Source: Sphingomonas sanguinis
GTDB lineage: Bacteria; Pseudomonadota; Alphaproteobacteria; Sphingomonadales; Sphingomonadaceae
DNA: 64,000 nt
Assembly: GCF_001476905.1 (NCBI RefSeq)
Contig: NZ_LDTE01000064.1
Location: forward strand, 1 to 64,000
Direction of reading: 5' to 3'
Within the stretch, counting starts at the first letter, position 1. Each line of letters starts with the position of its first letter. The translations under genes were made by a program, and so were the position numbers. The notes below the pieces were generated by a model. It made no database searches, was not told the DNA's origin, and saw only the letters and a program-made list of their open reading frames with translations. Below are positions 41,567 through 51,149 of this stretch, in pieces.

Positions 41567-43120
41567 TTATTCCCACTCGATCGTGCCGGGCGGCTTGCTG
41601 GTATAGTCGTAGACGACGCGGTTGATGCCCTTCACCTCGTTGATGATCCGGGTGGTCACGCGCGGCAGGAAGTCGCCGGGGAAGTCGAAGGCCTGCGCGG
41701 TCATGCCGTCGACCGAGGTCACCGCGCGCAGCGCCAGCACCGAGTCGTAGGTGCGGCCGTCGCCCATCACGCCGACCGAACGGACCGGCAGCAGCACCGC
41801 GAAGGCCTGCCAGATGGCGTCGTACAGACCCGCCTTACGGATTTCCTCGAGATAGATGGCGTCGGCCTTGCGCAGGATGTCGCAACGCTCGCGCGTGACC
41901 TCGCCGGGGATGCGGATGGCGAGGCCGGGTCCGGGGAACGGGTGCCGGCCGACGAATATGTCGGGCAGGCCCAATTCACGGCCGAGCACGCGAACCTCGT
42001 CCTTGAACAGCTCGCGAAGCGGCTCGACCAGCTTCATGTTCATGCGTTCGGGCAGGCCGCCGACATTGTGGTGGCTCTTGATCGTCACCGACGGGCCACC
42101 GGTGAAGCTGACGCTCTCGATCACGTCGGGGTAGAGCGTGCCCTGGGCCAGGAACTCGGCCCCGCCGATCTTCTTGGCCTCGGCCTCGAAGACGTCGATG
42201 AAGGTCTTGCCGATGAACTTGCGCTTGGCCTCGGGGTCGGTGACGCCCGCCAGACCGTCCATGAACAGGTCCTGCGCATCCACATGGACGAGCGGGATGT
42301 TGTAATGACCGCGGAACAGGCTGACGACCTGCTCGGCCTCGCCCTGGCGCAGGATGCCGCCGTCGACAAACACGCAGGTTAGCTGGTCGCCGATCGCCTC
42401 ATGGATCAGAAGTGCGGCGACCGACGAGTCGACCCCGCCGGACAGGCCGCAAATGACCTTGCCCGTGCCCACCTGCTCGCGGATTTCGGCGATCTTGGCG
42501 GCGCGGAACTCAGCCATGGTCCAGTCGCCCGAGAGTCCGGCAACATGGCGGACGAAATTGGCGATCAGCTTGGCGCCGTCAGGCGTGTGCACCACCTCCG
42601 GGTGGAACTGTATCGCGTAGATGCGGCGTTCCTCGTTCGCGATGATCGCATAGGGCGCCCCGGGGCTGGTCGCGACGACCTGGAAGCCGGGTGCCAGCGC
42701 GGTCACCTTGTCGCCATGGCTCATCCACACCTGATGCCGCTCGCCGGTCTTCCACAGGCCGTCGAATAGGGTGCAGTCGCCCTCGACGGTAATGAAGGCC
42801 TCGCCGAACTCGCCGCTGTCGCCCTTCTCGACCTTGCCGCCCAGCTGCTGGGTCAGCGCCTGCTGGCCATAGCAGATGCCCAGCATCGGCAGGCCGCTGT
42901 CGACGATCGCCTGCGGAATGCGCGGGGAGTTTTCGTCCACCACCGAGGCGGGGCCACCCGAAAGGATGACGGCGGCGGGATTGATCCGCGCGAACGCCGC
43001 TTCGGCCGATTGGAAAGGCACGATCTCGCTATAGACCCCCGCTTCGCGCACGCGGCGCGCGATGAGCTGGGTGACCTGGCTGCCGAAATCGACGATGAGG
43101 ATGCTGTCCGGGTGCTCCAT
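41567..43120 (-). CDS. guaA: GMP synthase (glutamine-hydrolysing)
   Basis: A 517-residue enzyme that converts XMP to GMP. The N-terminal class I glutaminase domain has the nucleophile cysteine in [17 protein letters not shown] and the histidine/glutamate in FHPEVVHT. The ATP pyrophosphatase domain has the P-loop [12 protein letters not shown]. The C-terminal dimerisation domain ends [16 protein letters not shown], the invariant GuaA terminus. The length is standard. It is transcribed alone on the minus strand; an inverted repeat GATCCT/AGGATC just beyond the stop codon may serve as a weak terminator. Confidence 0.97.
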   Translation of the reverse strand: MEHPDSILIVDFGSQVTQLIARRVREAGVYSEIVPFQSAEAAFARINPAAVILSGGPASVVDENSPRIPQAIVDSGLPMLGICYGQQALTQQLGGKVEKGDSGEFGEAFITVEGDCTLFDGLWKTGERHQVWMSHGDKVTALAPGFQVVATSPGAPYAIIANEERRIYAIQFHPEVVHTPDGAKLIANFVRHVAGLSGDWTMAEFRAAKIAEIREQVGTGKVICGLSGGVDSSVAALLIHEAIGDQLTCVFVDGGILRQGEAEQVVSLFRGHYNIPLVHVDAQDLFMDGLAGVTDPEAKRKFIGKTFIDVFEAEAKKIGGAEFLAQGTLYPDVIESVSFTGGPSVTIKSHHNVGGLPERMNMKLVEPLRELFKDEVRVLGRELGLPDIFVGRHPFPGPGLAIRIPGEVTRERCDILRKADAIYLEEIRKAGLYDAIWQAFAVLLPVRSVGVMGDGRTYDSVLALRAVTSVDGMTAQAFDFPGDFLPRVTTRIINEVKGINRVVYDYTSKPPGTIEWE

Positions 43121-43152
43121 GGCGGTCCGATAGCGATGTCTTTTGCGAAAAG

Positions 43153-43701
43153 CTACCGGGGCGGACGCGTTTCCATCGGGTCGATCGCGACCATCCGCAC
43201 CGCCTGCGCATCGACCCGGCAGCGAAAACCGCGCAGTTCGCCGGGATCGGCCTTTTTCTCGCGGATTCGGACTGTCCCGCGGACCAGCAGTCCGTCACCG
43301 AGCGCATCGGCCGACTCGACGGCTTCGAGCAAAGCATGAGGGTGAAGTCGCCGCGCTTCCTGCTCGGTTGCCAGCGTACAGGCACGGGTCCCCGCCTCCT
43401 GATCGATATCGGCCCGAACAACCGTTGGCGTTTCGCCCCCGCGTACCGGGGCAAGCGGATCGGCGGCGGGCGGATCGGCGGGTCTGGGGCGGTTCGGGTC
43501 GTAGCCGGCGGCCTGGAACCCGATGGCGGCCGCGACGACCGCCGCTACGCCAGCCGCGCTCGTTTTGGCCTGTTCGCGTTGGTAATGAAGCTGCGTGGCG
43601 CTGGGCGTGGCGATGCCCTTGTTCCAGTCCCTGTCGGGCGTGGAACAGCCTGACAGCGACGCGATCGTCGCGAGGCTCAATGCGATGCGGGCTTTGCCCA
43701 T
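43153..43701 (-). CDS. Hypothetical lipoprotein
   Basis: A 182-residue protein. The signal peptide ends in a lipobox (SLSGC, cysteine at residue 19), so it is likely lipid-anchored. The start at 43701 is chosen because GGAGAG lies six bases upstream and it yields the lipoprotein signal; the longer upstream frame runs through a repeat. A short hydrophobic alanine/valine helix at about residues 48-62 and a proline-rich stretch follow. I recognise no enzyme motif; the C-terminal half resembles small secreted alpha/beta domains. It lies between guaA and the ribosomal cluster, 32 bases before guaA on the same strand. Confidence 0.7.
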   Translation of the reverse strand: MGKARIALSLATIASLSGCSTPDRDWNKGIATPSATQLHYQREQAKTSAAGVAAVVAAAIGFQAAGYDPNRPRPADPPAADPLAPVRGGETPTVVRADIDQEAGTRACTLATEQEARRLHPHALLEAVESADALGDGLLVRGTVRIREKKADPGELRGFRCRVDAQAVRMVAIDPMETRPPR

Positions 43702-43780
43702 GTTTCTCTCCCCCTGTCCGGCAGAAAAGAAGCCACACGGGCTTTCGGAAAGCTGAACAGCCGTACTGGGCACGCCCGGG

Positions 43781-43862
43781 GATGGGGGAGGGCAAGCCGC
43801 ATGCAATGAGCTCGGTGAGACACCCTGCCCCCCCAAGCCCCCTCCCGCCTGCGGGAGGGGGG
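43781..43862. repeat. Palindromic repeat, GATGGGGGAGGG family, copy 1
   Basis: Starts GATGGGGGAGGG, continues through AAGCCGCATGCAAT and CTCGGTGAGAC, and ends in a hairpin CCCCCTCCCGC / GCGGGAGGGGG (43838-43861). The same units in the same order occur at 53663-53763. It lies between the lipoprotein start and the rplQ terminator. Confidence 0.7.
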
Positions 43863-43886
43863 CGCCAGGTGCGAGCGGCACATACG

Positions 43887-43920
43887 AAAAAAGGGCCGCC
43901 CCATCGCTGGAGCGGCCCTT
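43887..43920 (-). terminator. Rho-independent terminator of the alpha operon
   Basis: On the minus strand a stem AAGGGCCGCTCC / GGGGCGGCCCTT (43893-43920; one G-T pair) with a short loop is followed by six T residues (43887-43892). It lies 28 bases after the rplQ stop codon. Confidence 0.92.
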
Positions 43921-43948
43921 CTCTCGAAGGTCTTCGAGAAACGCGAAA

Positions 43949-44371
43949 TTACGCGGCTTCGTCGAAATCTTCCTCGTTCATGACCGGACCCGAATCCTGG
44001 CCCTTCGCCGAGACGTCGCGGTCGACGAACTCGATGATCGCCATCGGCGAGGCGTCCGACGCGCGGATGCCGGCCTTGATGATGCGGGTGTAGCCGCCGT
44101 TACGATCGGCATAGCGCGACGCCAGAACGTCGAACAGCTTCACCAGCTGCGCGTCGTCGAGCAGGCGGGCATGGGCCAGACGACGGTTCGAGAGACCGCC
44201 CTTCTTCGCCAGGGTCACCAGCTTTTCGACGTAGGGACGCAGTTCCTTCGCCTTGGCGACGGTGGTGGTGATCTGCTCGTGCTTGATGAGCGCGGCCGAC
44301 ATGTTGCGGAAAAGCGCGGTACGATGAGCCGAGGTACGCTGCAGCTTACGGCCGCCGACGCGATGACGCAT
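43949..44371 (-). CDS. rplQ: 50S ribosomal protein L17
   Basis: A 140-residue bL17. It starts [20 protein letters not shown] and has the family blocks [30 protein letters not shown] and [28 protein letters not shown]. The length is typical for alphaproteobacteria, with an acidic C-terminal extension. It is the last gene of the alpha operon. The 246-base gap to rpoA is long for this operon and holds two hairpins, including GGGTCGCC/GGCGACCC (44547-44566), that may control relative expression. Confidence 0.97.
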   Translation of the reverse strand: MRHRVGGRKLQRTSAHRTALFRNMSAALIKHEQITTTVAKAKELRPYVEKLVTLAKKGGLSNRRLAHARLLDDAQLVKLFDVLASRYADRNGGYTRIIKAGIRASDASPMAIIEFVDRDVSAKGQDSGPVMNEEDFDEAA

Positions 44372-44617
44372 GGGATATTCCTTCGTTCGTTAAGGGGCCG
44401 TTTGACGGTACCCCAGACCTGGTGACCGTTGAGGCCGTCACCTTCGCCTGTCTTATGGCTCACCGGCATTTACCGGGGAGCGGGTCAGCAAAGCTGCCGG
44501 AGTGGCCGGGCCGGATCACGGCAAAGCCGCGATCCTCACGTCGAACGGGTCGCCCGTGGGCGACCCGCCGGCCGGACTTTCGCCGTCTCGTGGATAGCAT
44601 CGCTATCCGCGTGCGGC

Positions 44618-45682
44618 TCAGCCCATGATCTCCTGTTCCAGCTTCTTGGCCATTTCCTCGATATTCTCGGGCGGCCAGCCGGGGATTTCCATGCCCAGGC
44701 GCAGACCCATGGACGACAGCACTTCCTTGATCTCGTTTAGCGACTTGCGGCCGAAATTCGGAGTGCGCAGCATCTCGGCTTCGGTCTTGCCGACCAGATC
44801 GCCGATATAGATGATGTTGTCGTTCTTGAGGCAGTTCGCCGAACGCACCGACAGTTCCAGCTCGTCGACCTTCTTGAGAAGGTAACGGTTGATCTGCTGC
44901 GCGTCGCTCTGCGGCTCGCCACCGGCGGCGGGGATCGCCGCCTGGCCCACAGGGGCCGCGCGGGTGAGCGCCGAGTCGTCGAAGTGCACGAACAGCGCCA
45001 GCTGGTCCTGGAGGATGCGCGCGGCATAGGCCACGGCGTCTTCCGGGGTGACGGTGCCATCGGTTTCGACCGAGAGCGTCAGCTTGTCATAGTCCAGGTC
45101 CTGACCGACGCGGGTCGGGTCGACCTTGTACGACACCTGGCGAACGGGCGAATAGAGCGCGTCGACGGGGATCAGACCGATCGGCGCATCGGCCGGACGG
45201 TTCGCGGCGGCGGGGACATAGCCCTTCCCGATGTCCGCGGTCAGTTCCATGTTGAACGTCGCGCCTTCGTCGAGATGGCAGATCACCAGGTCCTTGTTCA
45301 TGACCTCGATGTCGCCCGACACGGCGATGTCGCCGGCCTTGACGGTGGCAGGACCGGTCGCCGAGAGCTGAAGCCGCTTCGGGCCTTCGCCCTGCATGCG
45401 GATGGCGAGCTGCTTGACGTTCAGGACGATGTCGGTGACGTCTTCACGCACACCGGCCAGCGACGAGAATTCGTGCAGCACGTTCTCGATCTTGATCGAG
45501 GTGACCGCCGCGCCCTGGAGCGACGACAGGAGCACGCGACGAAGCGCGTTGCCCAGCGTCAGGCCGAAGCCACGCTCCAGCGGTTCGGCCACGAACGTCG
45601 CCTTCCGCTTGCCATCGCCACCCTTTTTCTCGAGCGCGTTGGGCTTCTTCAGTTCCTGCCAGTTCTTTGCGTTGACAGACAC
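44618..45682 (-). CDS. rpoA: RNA polymerase alpha subunit
   Basis: A 354-residue alpha subunit. The N-terminal domain has [31 protein letters not shown], used for dimerisation and polymerase assembly. The C-terminal domain has [23 protein letters not shown] and [17 protein letters not shown], which bind UP elements and activators. Translation starts at GTG 45682, with AGGGGA about seven bases upstream; this gives the expected N-terminus [13 protein letters not shown], and the longer frame is not protein-like. It sits in the order rpsM-rpsK-rpoA-rplQ. Confidence 0.97.
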   Translation of the reverse strand: MSVNAKNWQELKKPNALEKKGGDGKRKATFVAEPLERGFGLTLGNALRRVLLSSLQGAAVTSIKIENVLHEFSSLAGVREDVTDIVLNVKQLAIRMQGEGPKRLQLSATGPATVKAGDIAVSGDIEVMNKDLVICHLDEGATFNMELTADIGKGYVPAAANRPADAPIGLIPVDALYSPVRQVSYKVDPTRVGQDLDYDKLTLSVETDGTVTPEDAVAYAARILQDQLALFVHFDDSALTRAAPVGQAAIPAAGGEPQSDAQQINRYLLKKVDELELSVRSANCLKNDNIIYIGDLVGKTEAEMLRTPNFGRKSLNEIKEVLSSMGLRLGMEIPGWPPENIEEMAKKLEQEIMG

Positions 45683-45770
45683 GTGGTTCCCCTGAGTTGT
45701 GGGCCGGAACGGGGACGGTTCCAGCCATGGAGAGAGGCATGGCCGACTCGTCAGCCGGCCATGGGAAGCA

Positions 45771-46160
45771 TCAGACGCGGCGACGCTTGGAAGGCCGCAC
45801 GCCGTTGTGCGGGATCGAGGTGACGTCGCGGATCGAGGAGATCTGGAAACCGACCGCCTGCAGCGCACGCAGCGCCGACTCGCGGCCCGAACCCGGGCCC
45901 TTCACTTCGACTTCCAGGGTGCGGACGCCGTGCTCGGCGGCCTTCTTGCCCGCGTCTTCCGCTGCGACCTGCGCCGCATACGGGGTCGACTTGCGCGAAC
46001 CCTTGAAGCCCATCATGCCGGCCGACGACCACGAAATGGCGTTGCCCTGCGCGTCGGTGATGGTGATCATGGTGTTGTTGAAGCTGGCGTTCACATGGGC
46101 GACGCCGGCGGTGATGTTCTTGCGCTCGCGACGGCGAATGCGCTGCGGTTCACGTGCCAT
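45771..46160 (-). CDS. rpsK: 30S ribosomal protein S11
   Basis: A 129-residue uS11. Family marks are [28 protein letters not shown], then [23 protein letters not shown], and the end [23 protein letters not shown]. It is placed between rpsM (106 bases upstream) and rpoA (88 bases downstream). Unlike many bacteria there is no rpsD between rpsK and rpoA, which is usual in alphaproteobacteria. Confidence 0.97.
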   Translation of the reverse strand: MAREPQRIRRRERKNITAGVAHVNASFNNTMITITDAQGNAISWSSAGMMGFKGSRKSTPYAAQVAAEDAGKKAAEHGVRTLEVEVKGPGSGRESALRALQAVGFQISSIRDVTSIPHNGVRPSKRRRV

Positions 46161-46266
46161 TGAATTCTATCCTGACCTGTATCTCTGATGCGGAGAGCGG
46201 GAAGCAGTCTGCCTCGCGCCGCCCTCCGGCGGAGAAGAAGTGAATTTCGCCTTCCAGGCGAAATTC

Positions 46267-46635
46267 TTACTTCTTCTTGCCCGCGATCGGCTTCGCCTTG
46301 CCCTTGCGGGTGCGCGCGTTGGTGTGCGTGCGCTGGCCGCGGACCGGCAGGCCCTTGCGGTGACGCAGGCCGCGATAGCAGGCCAGGTCCATCAGGCGCT
46401 TGATGTTCATCGCGGTCTCGCGACGGAGATCGCCTTCCACCGTGTGATCGGCGTCGATGGTCTCACGGATCTGGAGAACTTCCTGATCCGACAGGTCCTG
46501 GACGCGACGATCGGCAGCGATGTTCAGCTTGGCGGCGATCTGCTTCGCCTTGGCCGGACCGATGCCGTGGATATAGGTCAGCGCGATCAATACGCGCTTG
46601 TTGGTCGGGAGGTTGACACCCGCAATACGTGCCAT
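46267..46635 (-). CDS. rpsM: 30S ribosomal protein S13
   Basis: A 122-residue uS13. It starts [26 protein letters not shown]. The conserved segment [34 protein letters not shown] is present, and the protein ends KPIAGKKK. The start at 46635 is fixed by homology; the upstream frame extension is spurious. It heads the alpha operon. The expected upstream genes secY and adk of the spc operon are absent; a small membrane-protein gene and a two-component system lie there instead. Confidence 0.97.
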   Translation of the reverse strand: MARIAGVNLPTNKRVLIALTYIHGIGPAKAKQIAAKLNIAADRRVQDLSDQEVLQIRETIDADHTVEGDLRRETAMNIKRLMDLACYRGLRHRKGLPVRGQRTHTNARTRKGKAKPIAGKKK

Positions 46636-46792
46636 GAAACTTGTTCTCCTAGCTCCACGGAGCATGGCATGGCCGCACATGCTCCATCTCAACGCGATGA
46701 TTCCCCCACGCACGATAGCGACGCACGCAAATCGCACGTCGTCCAGCGGGAGTGTTGGAAGGACGGTCAGTTACGGCCCGCGCAACACCCTG

Positions 46793-47041
46793 TCAAGCGA
46801 TCGGTTCCGCAAACTTGGTCGATTGCAGCCGCCGGAGCGTCAGCCAGCGGCGAAAGGACACGATCGCCCAGACGATCTCGACCACCCCGAACGGCCAAGC
46901 CCCCTGGAGAAAGCCATAGGCCGATCCCGCGATACAACCGAGCACGAAGCCCAATGTCCACCAGTGCGATCCCGATTCCATCGCGTAGCAAACCAGGGTG
47001 AAGGAGACGGCGGCTAGGCCGAACAGGGAAAGCGAATCCAT
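46793..47041 (-). CDS. Small membrane protein
   Basis: An 82-residue protein with two to three hydrophobic segments (MDSLSLFGLAAVSFTLVCYA; TLGFVLGCIAGSAYGFLQG; FGVVEIVWAIVSF) and a basic C-terminus (RRWLTLRRLQ). The aromatic GFLQGAWPFGVVE block is well conserved in sphingomonads as far as I recall, but no function is known to me. The ATG at 47041 begins the hydrophobic region directly; a longer form from 47077 is possible. It lies 157 bases upstream of rpsM on the same strand. Confidence 0.7.
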   Translation of the reverse strand: MDSLSLFGLAAVSFTLVCYAMESGSHWWTLGFVLGCIAGSAYGFLQGAWPFGVVEIVWAIVSFRRWLTLRRLQSTKFAEPIA

Positions 47042-47080
47042 GACGAGGGGATGTAGAGCCCTGAAGTGGAGGGGCAACCC

Positions 47081-47209
47081 TAATCCTCCCCGGCACGGGG
47101 AGGTGGCAGGCCGAAGGCCTGACGGAGGGGGGCCTCACACAGGACGCCCTTTGCCGCACGCCCCCTCCACCAGCTTCGCTGGTCCCCCTCCCCGTGCCGG
47201 GGAGGATTT
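47081..47209. repeat. Inverted-repeat element, CCTCCCCGGCACGGGGAGG family
   Basis: Two 23-base arms (47081-47103 and 47187-47209) are inverted copies of each other, each itself a palindrome around CCCCGGCACGGGG. Between them are smaller hairpins (AGGCCGAAGGCCT, and ACCAGC-TTCG-CTGGT) and G/C tracts. The element overlaps the last bases of the kinase gene at 47208. Confidence 0.8.
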
Positions 47210-48563
47210 AGGGGATGATCAACCGCGCGATCAGGCCGGGTGCATTATCGCCCAGCTCGAATCGCCCGCCATGCAGCCGCGCCACCGCCTCGATCAGCGC
47301 CATGCCCAGCCCCGCCCCCGGCGTCGTGCGCGCCGTGTCGAGTCGGCCGAACCGCTTCAGCGCCTGGGCCCGGTCCGCCTCCGCGATACCCGGGCCGTGA
47401 TCCTCCACCTGGAAGACGATGCCCTCGGCTCCGTCGCTCAGCCGCAGCGTGACCTGCCCGCCCGATGCACCATGCTTCAGCGCATTGTCGATCAGGTTGG
47501 ACAGCGCCTGGCTCATCAGTTCGCGGTGCAGCGGCAAGGGCGCGGGCCGCGCCTCGACCTCGATCAGGAAACGAAGCCCCGCATCCTCGGCGACCGGCGC
47601 ATAGAGTTCGCCGATCTCCTCGACCAGCTCGACCGGCGAGGCCAGGGTGAAGCGGTCGCGGGTCACCGACTCGGACCGGCTGATCTCGATCACCATGGTC
47701 AGCATGCGCATGATCAGGTCGGTTTCGACCAGCAGCCCGCCCAGCGCCGCCTCGCGCTGGGTCGGATCGGCGATCAGCACCGCCTGTTCGGTCTTAGTCC
47801 GCAAGCGCGCCAGCGGCGAGCGCAGGTCGTGCGCCAGGCTGTCGGTGACGACGCGCAATTCGGCCATCAGCTGCTCGATCTTGCCCAGCATCGCGTTCAG
47901 TCGCTCGGCCAGCCGGTCGAAGGCGTCGCCTTCATCGTCGCCCGACCGCACCTGCGACACGCGCCGCGTCAGGTCGCCCTCGCCCGCCGCGTCGATCACC
48001 GCAACGATCGTGTTCAGCCGCCCCGCGACATAGCGCGCCAGCACCAGCCCGGTGCCGACGCCCAGCATCAGCGACAGGAACACCGCCAGCGCGAGCGCCC
48101 GCTCGATCGCGACCTGCTGCGCCTCGATCAGGTCGAGCGGCCGCCCGACCAGCAACCAGTCGCCACCGATGGGATGCAGCGTATAGCCCGCCTCGCGCGA
48201 GGCCCATACGCCGTCGCGGCCCAGCACCGCCACCCGGAACGGCGTATCGGCCAGCGGCACCGCCAGATGACGCGGCGCATAGCCCGCCACCCGGTGCCCC
48301 TGCGGATCGAAGATGGCCAGCACCAGCGACACGTCGCCGGGTTCGCGCGCTTCCTTGATCGCATCGGCCAGCGCGGGGAGAGCCCCCGTGCGCCACACGG
48401 CCCGCAGCGCGTCGGCCTGTTCGACGATCTCGCGGTGGAGCGCCGCCACCGCGTCCGCACTGGTCTGCTTCCAGATGAAACCGACCAGGGCCAGATTGGA
48501 CACCAGCGCCAGCGCGATCGACAGCAGCGCGATCCGCGCCGAGATCGTCAGGCGAAGCTTCAC
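47208..48563 (-). CDS. Membrane sensor histidine kinase
   Basis: A 451-residue kinase. There are two membrane helices (about residues 11-31 and 156-177) around a periplasmic sensor of about 120 residues, then a HAMP domain (about 178-232). The H-box has H245 in SLAHDLRSPLARL. The ATPase domain has N-box LSNLIDNALKHG, G1 VEDHGPGI and G2 GAGLGMALIEAVARLHGG. It overlaps the OmpR-type regulator upstream by four bases (ATGA), so the two form a cognate pair. The stimulus is unknown. Confidence 0.9.
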   Translation of the reverse strand: MKLRLTISARIALLSIALALVSNLALVGFIWKQTSADAVAALHREIVEQADALRAVWRTGALPALADAIKEAREPGDVSLVLAIFDPQGHRVAGYAPRHLAVPLADTPFRVAVLGRDGVWASREAGYTLHPIGGDWLLVGRPLDLIEAQQVAIERALALAVFLSLMLGVGTGLVLARYVAGRLNTIVAVIDAAGEGDLTRRVSQVRSGDDEGDAFDRLAERLNAMLGKIEQLMAELRVVTDSLAHDLRSPLARLRTKTEQAVLIADPTQREAALGGLLVETDLIMRMLTMVIEISRSESVTRDRFTLASPVELVEEIGELYAPVAEDAGLRFLIEVEARPAPLPLHRELMSQALSNLIDNALKHGASGGQVTLRLSDGAEGIVFQVEDHGPGIAEADRAQALKRFGRLDTARTTPGAGLGMALIEAVARLHGGRFELGDNAPGLIARLIIP

Positions 48564-49252
48564 CCTTCGACGGCCAGCCTGTAACCCGCGCCGCGAACGG
48601 TGTGCAGGATCGGCGTGCCGAACCCTTCCTCCAGCTTGCGCCGCAGCCGCCCGATATGGACGTCGACCACGTTGGAGCCCGGGTCGAAATGGTAATTCCA
48701 GATCTTCTCCAGCATCATCGTGCGGGTGACGACCTGTCCGGCATGGCGCGCCAGGAATTCCAGCAAGTTGAACTCACGCGCGCCGACCGGGATGATCTTG
48801 CCCGCCCGCGTCACGGTACGCGCCAGCAGGTCGATCTCCAGGTCACCGACCGACAGCTTGGTGCGGGTCGGCTCGGACGCCGCCCGGTCGGACCGGCGCA
48901 CCAGCGCCTCGATCCGCGCCGACAGCTCGGCGAAGGAGAAGGGCTTGCACAGATAATCGTCCGCGCCCGCCTTCAGCCCATCGACCCGGTCGTCGACCGT
49001 GGCCAGCGCCGACAGGACCAGCACCGGCGTCGAGATGCCCGCCGCCCGGATCGCGCTGACCATCGCCAGCCCGTCGAGACGCGGCAGCATCCGGTCGGCG
49101 ATGATCAGGTCGAATATGCCCTCGCTCGCCAGGAACAGGCCGTCGCGGCCGTCCCCGCATTGCTCCACGGCATAGCCCGCTTCGGCCAGGCCCTTGGCGA
49201 CATAGGCGGCGGTGGAGGCGTCATCTTCGACGATCAGGATCTTGCGGCTCAT
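48560..49252 (-). CDS. OmpR-family response regulator
   Basis: A 230-residue regulator. The receiver domain has acidic residues E9-D10-D11, phospho-acceptor D53 (IIADRMLP) and the lysine in YLCKPFSFAEL. The C-terminal winged helix has EFNLLEFLARHAGQVVTRTMMLEKIWNYHFDP and VDVHIGRLRRKLEEGF, typical of OmpR/PhoB and close to copper- or envelope-stress regulators (CusR/PetR-like). It is the first gene of the pair, with the kinase following by an ATGA overlap. Its leader contains a strong minus-strand terminator (49335-49370), described separately. Confidence 0.9.
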   Translation of the reverse strand: MSRKILIVEDDASTAAYVAKGLAEAGYAVEQCGDGRDGLFLASEGIFDLIIADRMLPRLDGLAMVSAIRAAGISTPVLVLSALATVDDRVDGLKAGADDYLCKPFSFAELSARIEALVRRSDRAASEPTRTKLSVGDLEIDLLARTVTRAGKIIPVGAREFNLLEFLARHAGQVVTRTMMLEKIWNYHFDPGSNVVDVHIGRLRRKLEEGFGTPILHTVRGAGYRLAVEG

Positions 49253-49334
49253 CGGCTCGTCTGCTCCGGCATAGGGCGACTTTCACAGTGTCTGCGTCGG
49301 TCCAAAGGGCTCCACGTCCGCCCCCCGACCGTCA

Positions 49335-49370
49335 CGAAAAGGCCGGCGGAAAGCGCGCTCTCCGCCGGCC
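49335..49370 (-). terminator. Rho-independent terminator upstream of the OmpR-type regulator
   Basis: A perfect 10-bp stem, GGCCGGCGGA / TCCGCCGGCC (49341-49350, 49361-49370), has a GC-rich loop and, on the minus strand, a TTTT tail (49337-49340). No protein gene ends here, so it must close a short non-coding transcript or act as an attenuator for the regulator gene 83 bases downstream. Confidence 0.8.
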
Positions 49371-49450
49371 CCGACGGCACCCCCGGGAGTGTCGGGCGCC
49401 GAGCTCTTTGAACTCTGTGGGCCAAGAGCTACCCCCGGACGGGCTACCTC
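49337..49450 (-). ncRNA. Candidate small RNA or leader RNA
   Basis: A minus-strand transcript of about 114 nt is predicted. It ends at the terminator at 49335-49370. Upstream is a possible -10 element TATGGT (complement of 49457-49462). Within it a 7-bp hairpin AGCTCTT / AAGAGCT encloses the loop GGCCCACAGAGTTCA. A 73-codon frame covering the region has no protein-like composition. The start is estimated from the -10 element, and no good -35 is visible. The rest of the 49253-49596 gap shows only an AT-rich stretch before the GGDEF gene. Confidence 0.45.
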
Positions 49451-49596
49451 GGGGTGACCATAATGTGACAAATACGTCATGCACCCTGCAATATCGCCCA
49501 ACATCCCATTTCATCCGACGATCCGTTTCATAACCAACGGACTTTTCAGCAAATTCTGGGGATTCCCAGGATGATTTGGGCTATGGTAGGTCGATC

Positions 49597-51057
49597 ATGA
49601 TGGCTGCTCCCTTCCTTGTTCCAGCGCCGTTCGATGAAGAACGCCGCCTCGCCACCCTGCAGGCGCACGCCCTGCTTGACAGCGAACCGGAGGCGGAGTT
49701 CGACGCCCTGGTCTCGCTCGCGGCCGATATGCTGGGCTGTCCGGTCGCGGCGCTGACCCTGGCCGATCGCGACCGGTTCTGGATCAAGTCGGGCGTCGGC
49801 CCCCTGCCCAGCCAGATGCCGCGTGAGGTCGCCTTTTGCGACAAGACCATCCAGTCGCCCGACCTGATGATGGTCCCCGATCTGACCGAGGACCCACGCT
49901 TCGCCGTCAATCCCTTCGTCACCGGCGATGCGCATACCCGCTTCTATGCCGGCATGCCGATCCGGGTGCCCGACCTGGACGGCGCGCCCCAGGCGATCGG
50001 TTCGCTCTGCGTCATGGATGCCATGCCGCGTTCGCTGAGCCCGGCGGGGGAGCAGACGCTGCGCCACCTCGCCCGGCTGGCCGAGGCACTGATCGCCGCG
50101 CGCGCCATCGCCCGGCGCGCCAATGCCATGGCGGAGCTGAGCGAGCGTCAGGCGGAGGATTTGCGCGCCAAGGATCGGACGGTGCGCAAGGTCGAGCGAC
50201 TGGCCATGATCGGATCGTGGCACACCATCTTGGGCACCGGGCAGGCGAGCTGGTCGGACGGCGTCTATCGCATCCACGAATTGCGGCCGGGCCAGACCTT
50301 CACGGTCGAACAGGGCCTATCCTATTATCCGCCCGAGGCGCGGGCCGTCCTGCGCGCGACGATCGATCACACGGTGCGCACCGGCGAGCCGTTCGACATC
50401 GAACTGGATTTCGTGACTGCGCTGGGCCGCCAGCGTCGCGTCCGGGTGATGGGCGAGCGCGAGATGCTGGACGGCAAGCCGCACGGGCTGGTCGGACTGT
50501 TTCAGGACGTGACCGAGCGCCACGCGCTGGAAACCCAGCTGCGCCGCAACGCCGACACCGATGCGCTGACCGCGCTGTCGAACCGCGCCGCCTATGACCG
50601 CGCGCTGGAGGCGGCGATCGCCCGGTCGATCGAGGATACGACGCCGCTCGGCCTGGTGCTGATCGATCTGGACGGGTTCAAGCTGATCAACGACACGATG
50701 GGGCATCTGGCGGGGGACGAGGTGCTGCGCATCGTCGGCGACCGGCTGCGCGCCGACTGGCTGAAGGACAGTTTCGTGGCGCGGCTGGGCGGGGACGAAT
50801 TCGGGGTGATCGTCCATGACCCTGCCCTGCTCGCCGAGCCGGAATCGCTGCGGGCACGGATCGAGGCGCTGCTGGCGATCTCGGTCACCATCGACGGGCT
50901 GACGATGAGTTGCGCGGGCACCGTCTGCGTCACCCTGCGCCCGCCGGAAAGCGGGACGGTGCGCGATTTCATGCACCATGCCGACAGCCGCCTCTACGCC
51001 GCCAAGCGCGACCGGGTCGGCGAGCGCCGACGTGGCGACCGGCGACAGGCGGGATAG
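49597..51057 (+). CDS. GAF-PAS diguanylate cyclase
   Basis: A 486-residue soluble protein. A GAF-like domain lies at about residues 20-165 (LAADMLGCPVAALTLADRDRFWIKS), then a PAS domain at about 205-315 with the usual FQDVTERHALETQL exit. A GGDEF domain follows (about 320-475), with RLGGDEFGVIV intact and LIDLDGFKLINDTMGHLAGDEVL. The I-site RxxD is not present at the expected position, so product inhibition may be missing. It would make c-di-GMP in response to a small ligand or redox cue. The ATG at 49597 is followed by a second ATG. It is a monocistronic gene. Confidence 0.9.
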   Translation: MMAAPFLVPAPFDEERRLATLQAHALLDSEPEAEFDALVSLAADMLGCPVAALTLADRDRFWIKSGVGPLPSQMPREVAFCDKTIQSPDLMMVPDLTEDPRFAVNPFVTGDAHTRFYAGMPIRVPDLDGAPQAIGSLCVMDAMPRSLSPAGEQTLRHLARLAEALIAARAIARRANAMAELSERQAEDLRAKDRTVRKVERLAMIGSWHTILGTGQASWSDGVYRIHELRPGQTFTVEQGLSYYPPEARAVLRATIDHTVRTGEPFDIELDFVTALGRQRRVRVMGEREMLDGKPHGLVGLFQDVTERHALETQLRRNADTDALTALSNRAAYDRALEAAIARSIEDTTPLGLVLIDLDGFKLINDTMGHLAGDEVLRIVGDRLRADWLKDSFVARLGGDEFGVIVHDPALLAEPESLRARIEALLAISVTIDGLTMSCAGTVCVTLRPPESGTVRDFMHHADSRLYAAKRDRVGERRRGDRRQAG

Positions 51058-51149
51058 CGACGATCGGGGGCCGGGGGGCGGGGGCCGGATCGTCATGCGA
51101 TATTCACCCCCGCCACCCTATCGCGATCCCTTCTAAGGAGATCGCTAGC

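Noticed and set aside
46998-48584. A 528-codon frame antisense to the HAMP kinase
   Set aside because: It begins inside a palindromic repeat and is composed of arginine, glutamine and histidine strings typical of GC shadows.
49283-49504. A 73-codon minus-strand frame before the OmpR-type regulator
   Set aside because: The frame runs through a perfect terminator hairpin and has no protein-like pattern; a non-coding RNA explains it better.
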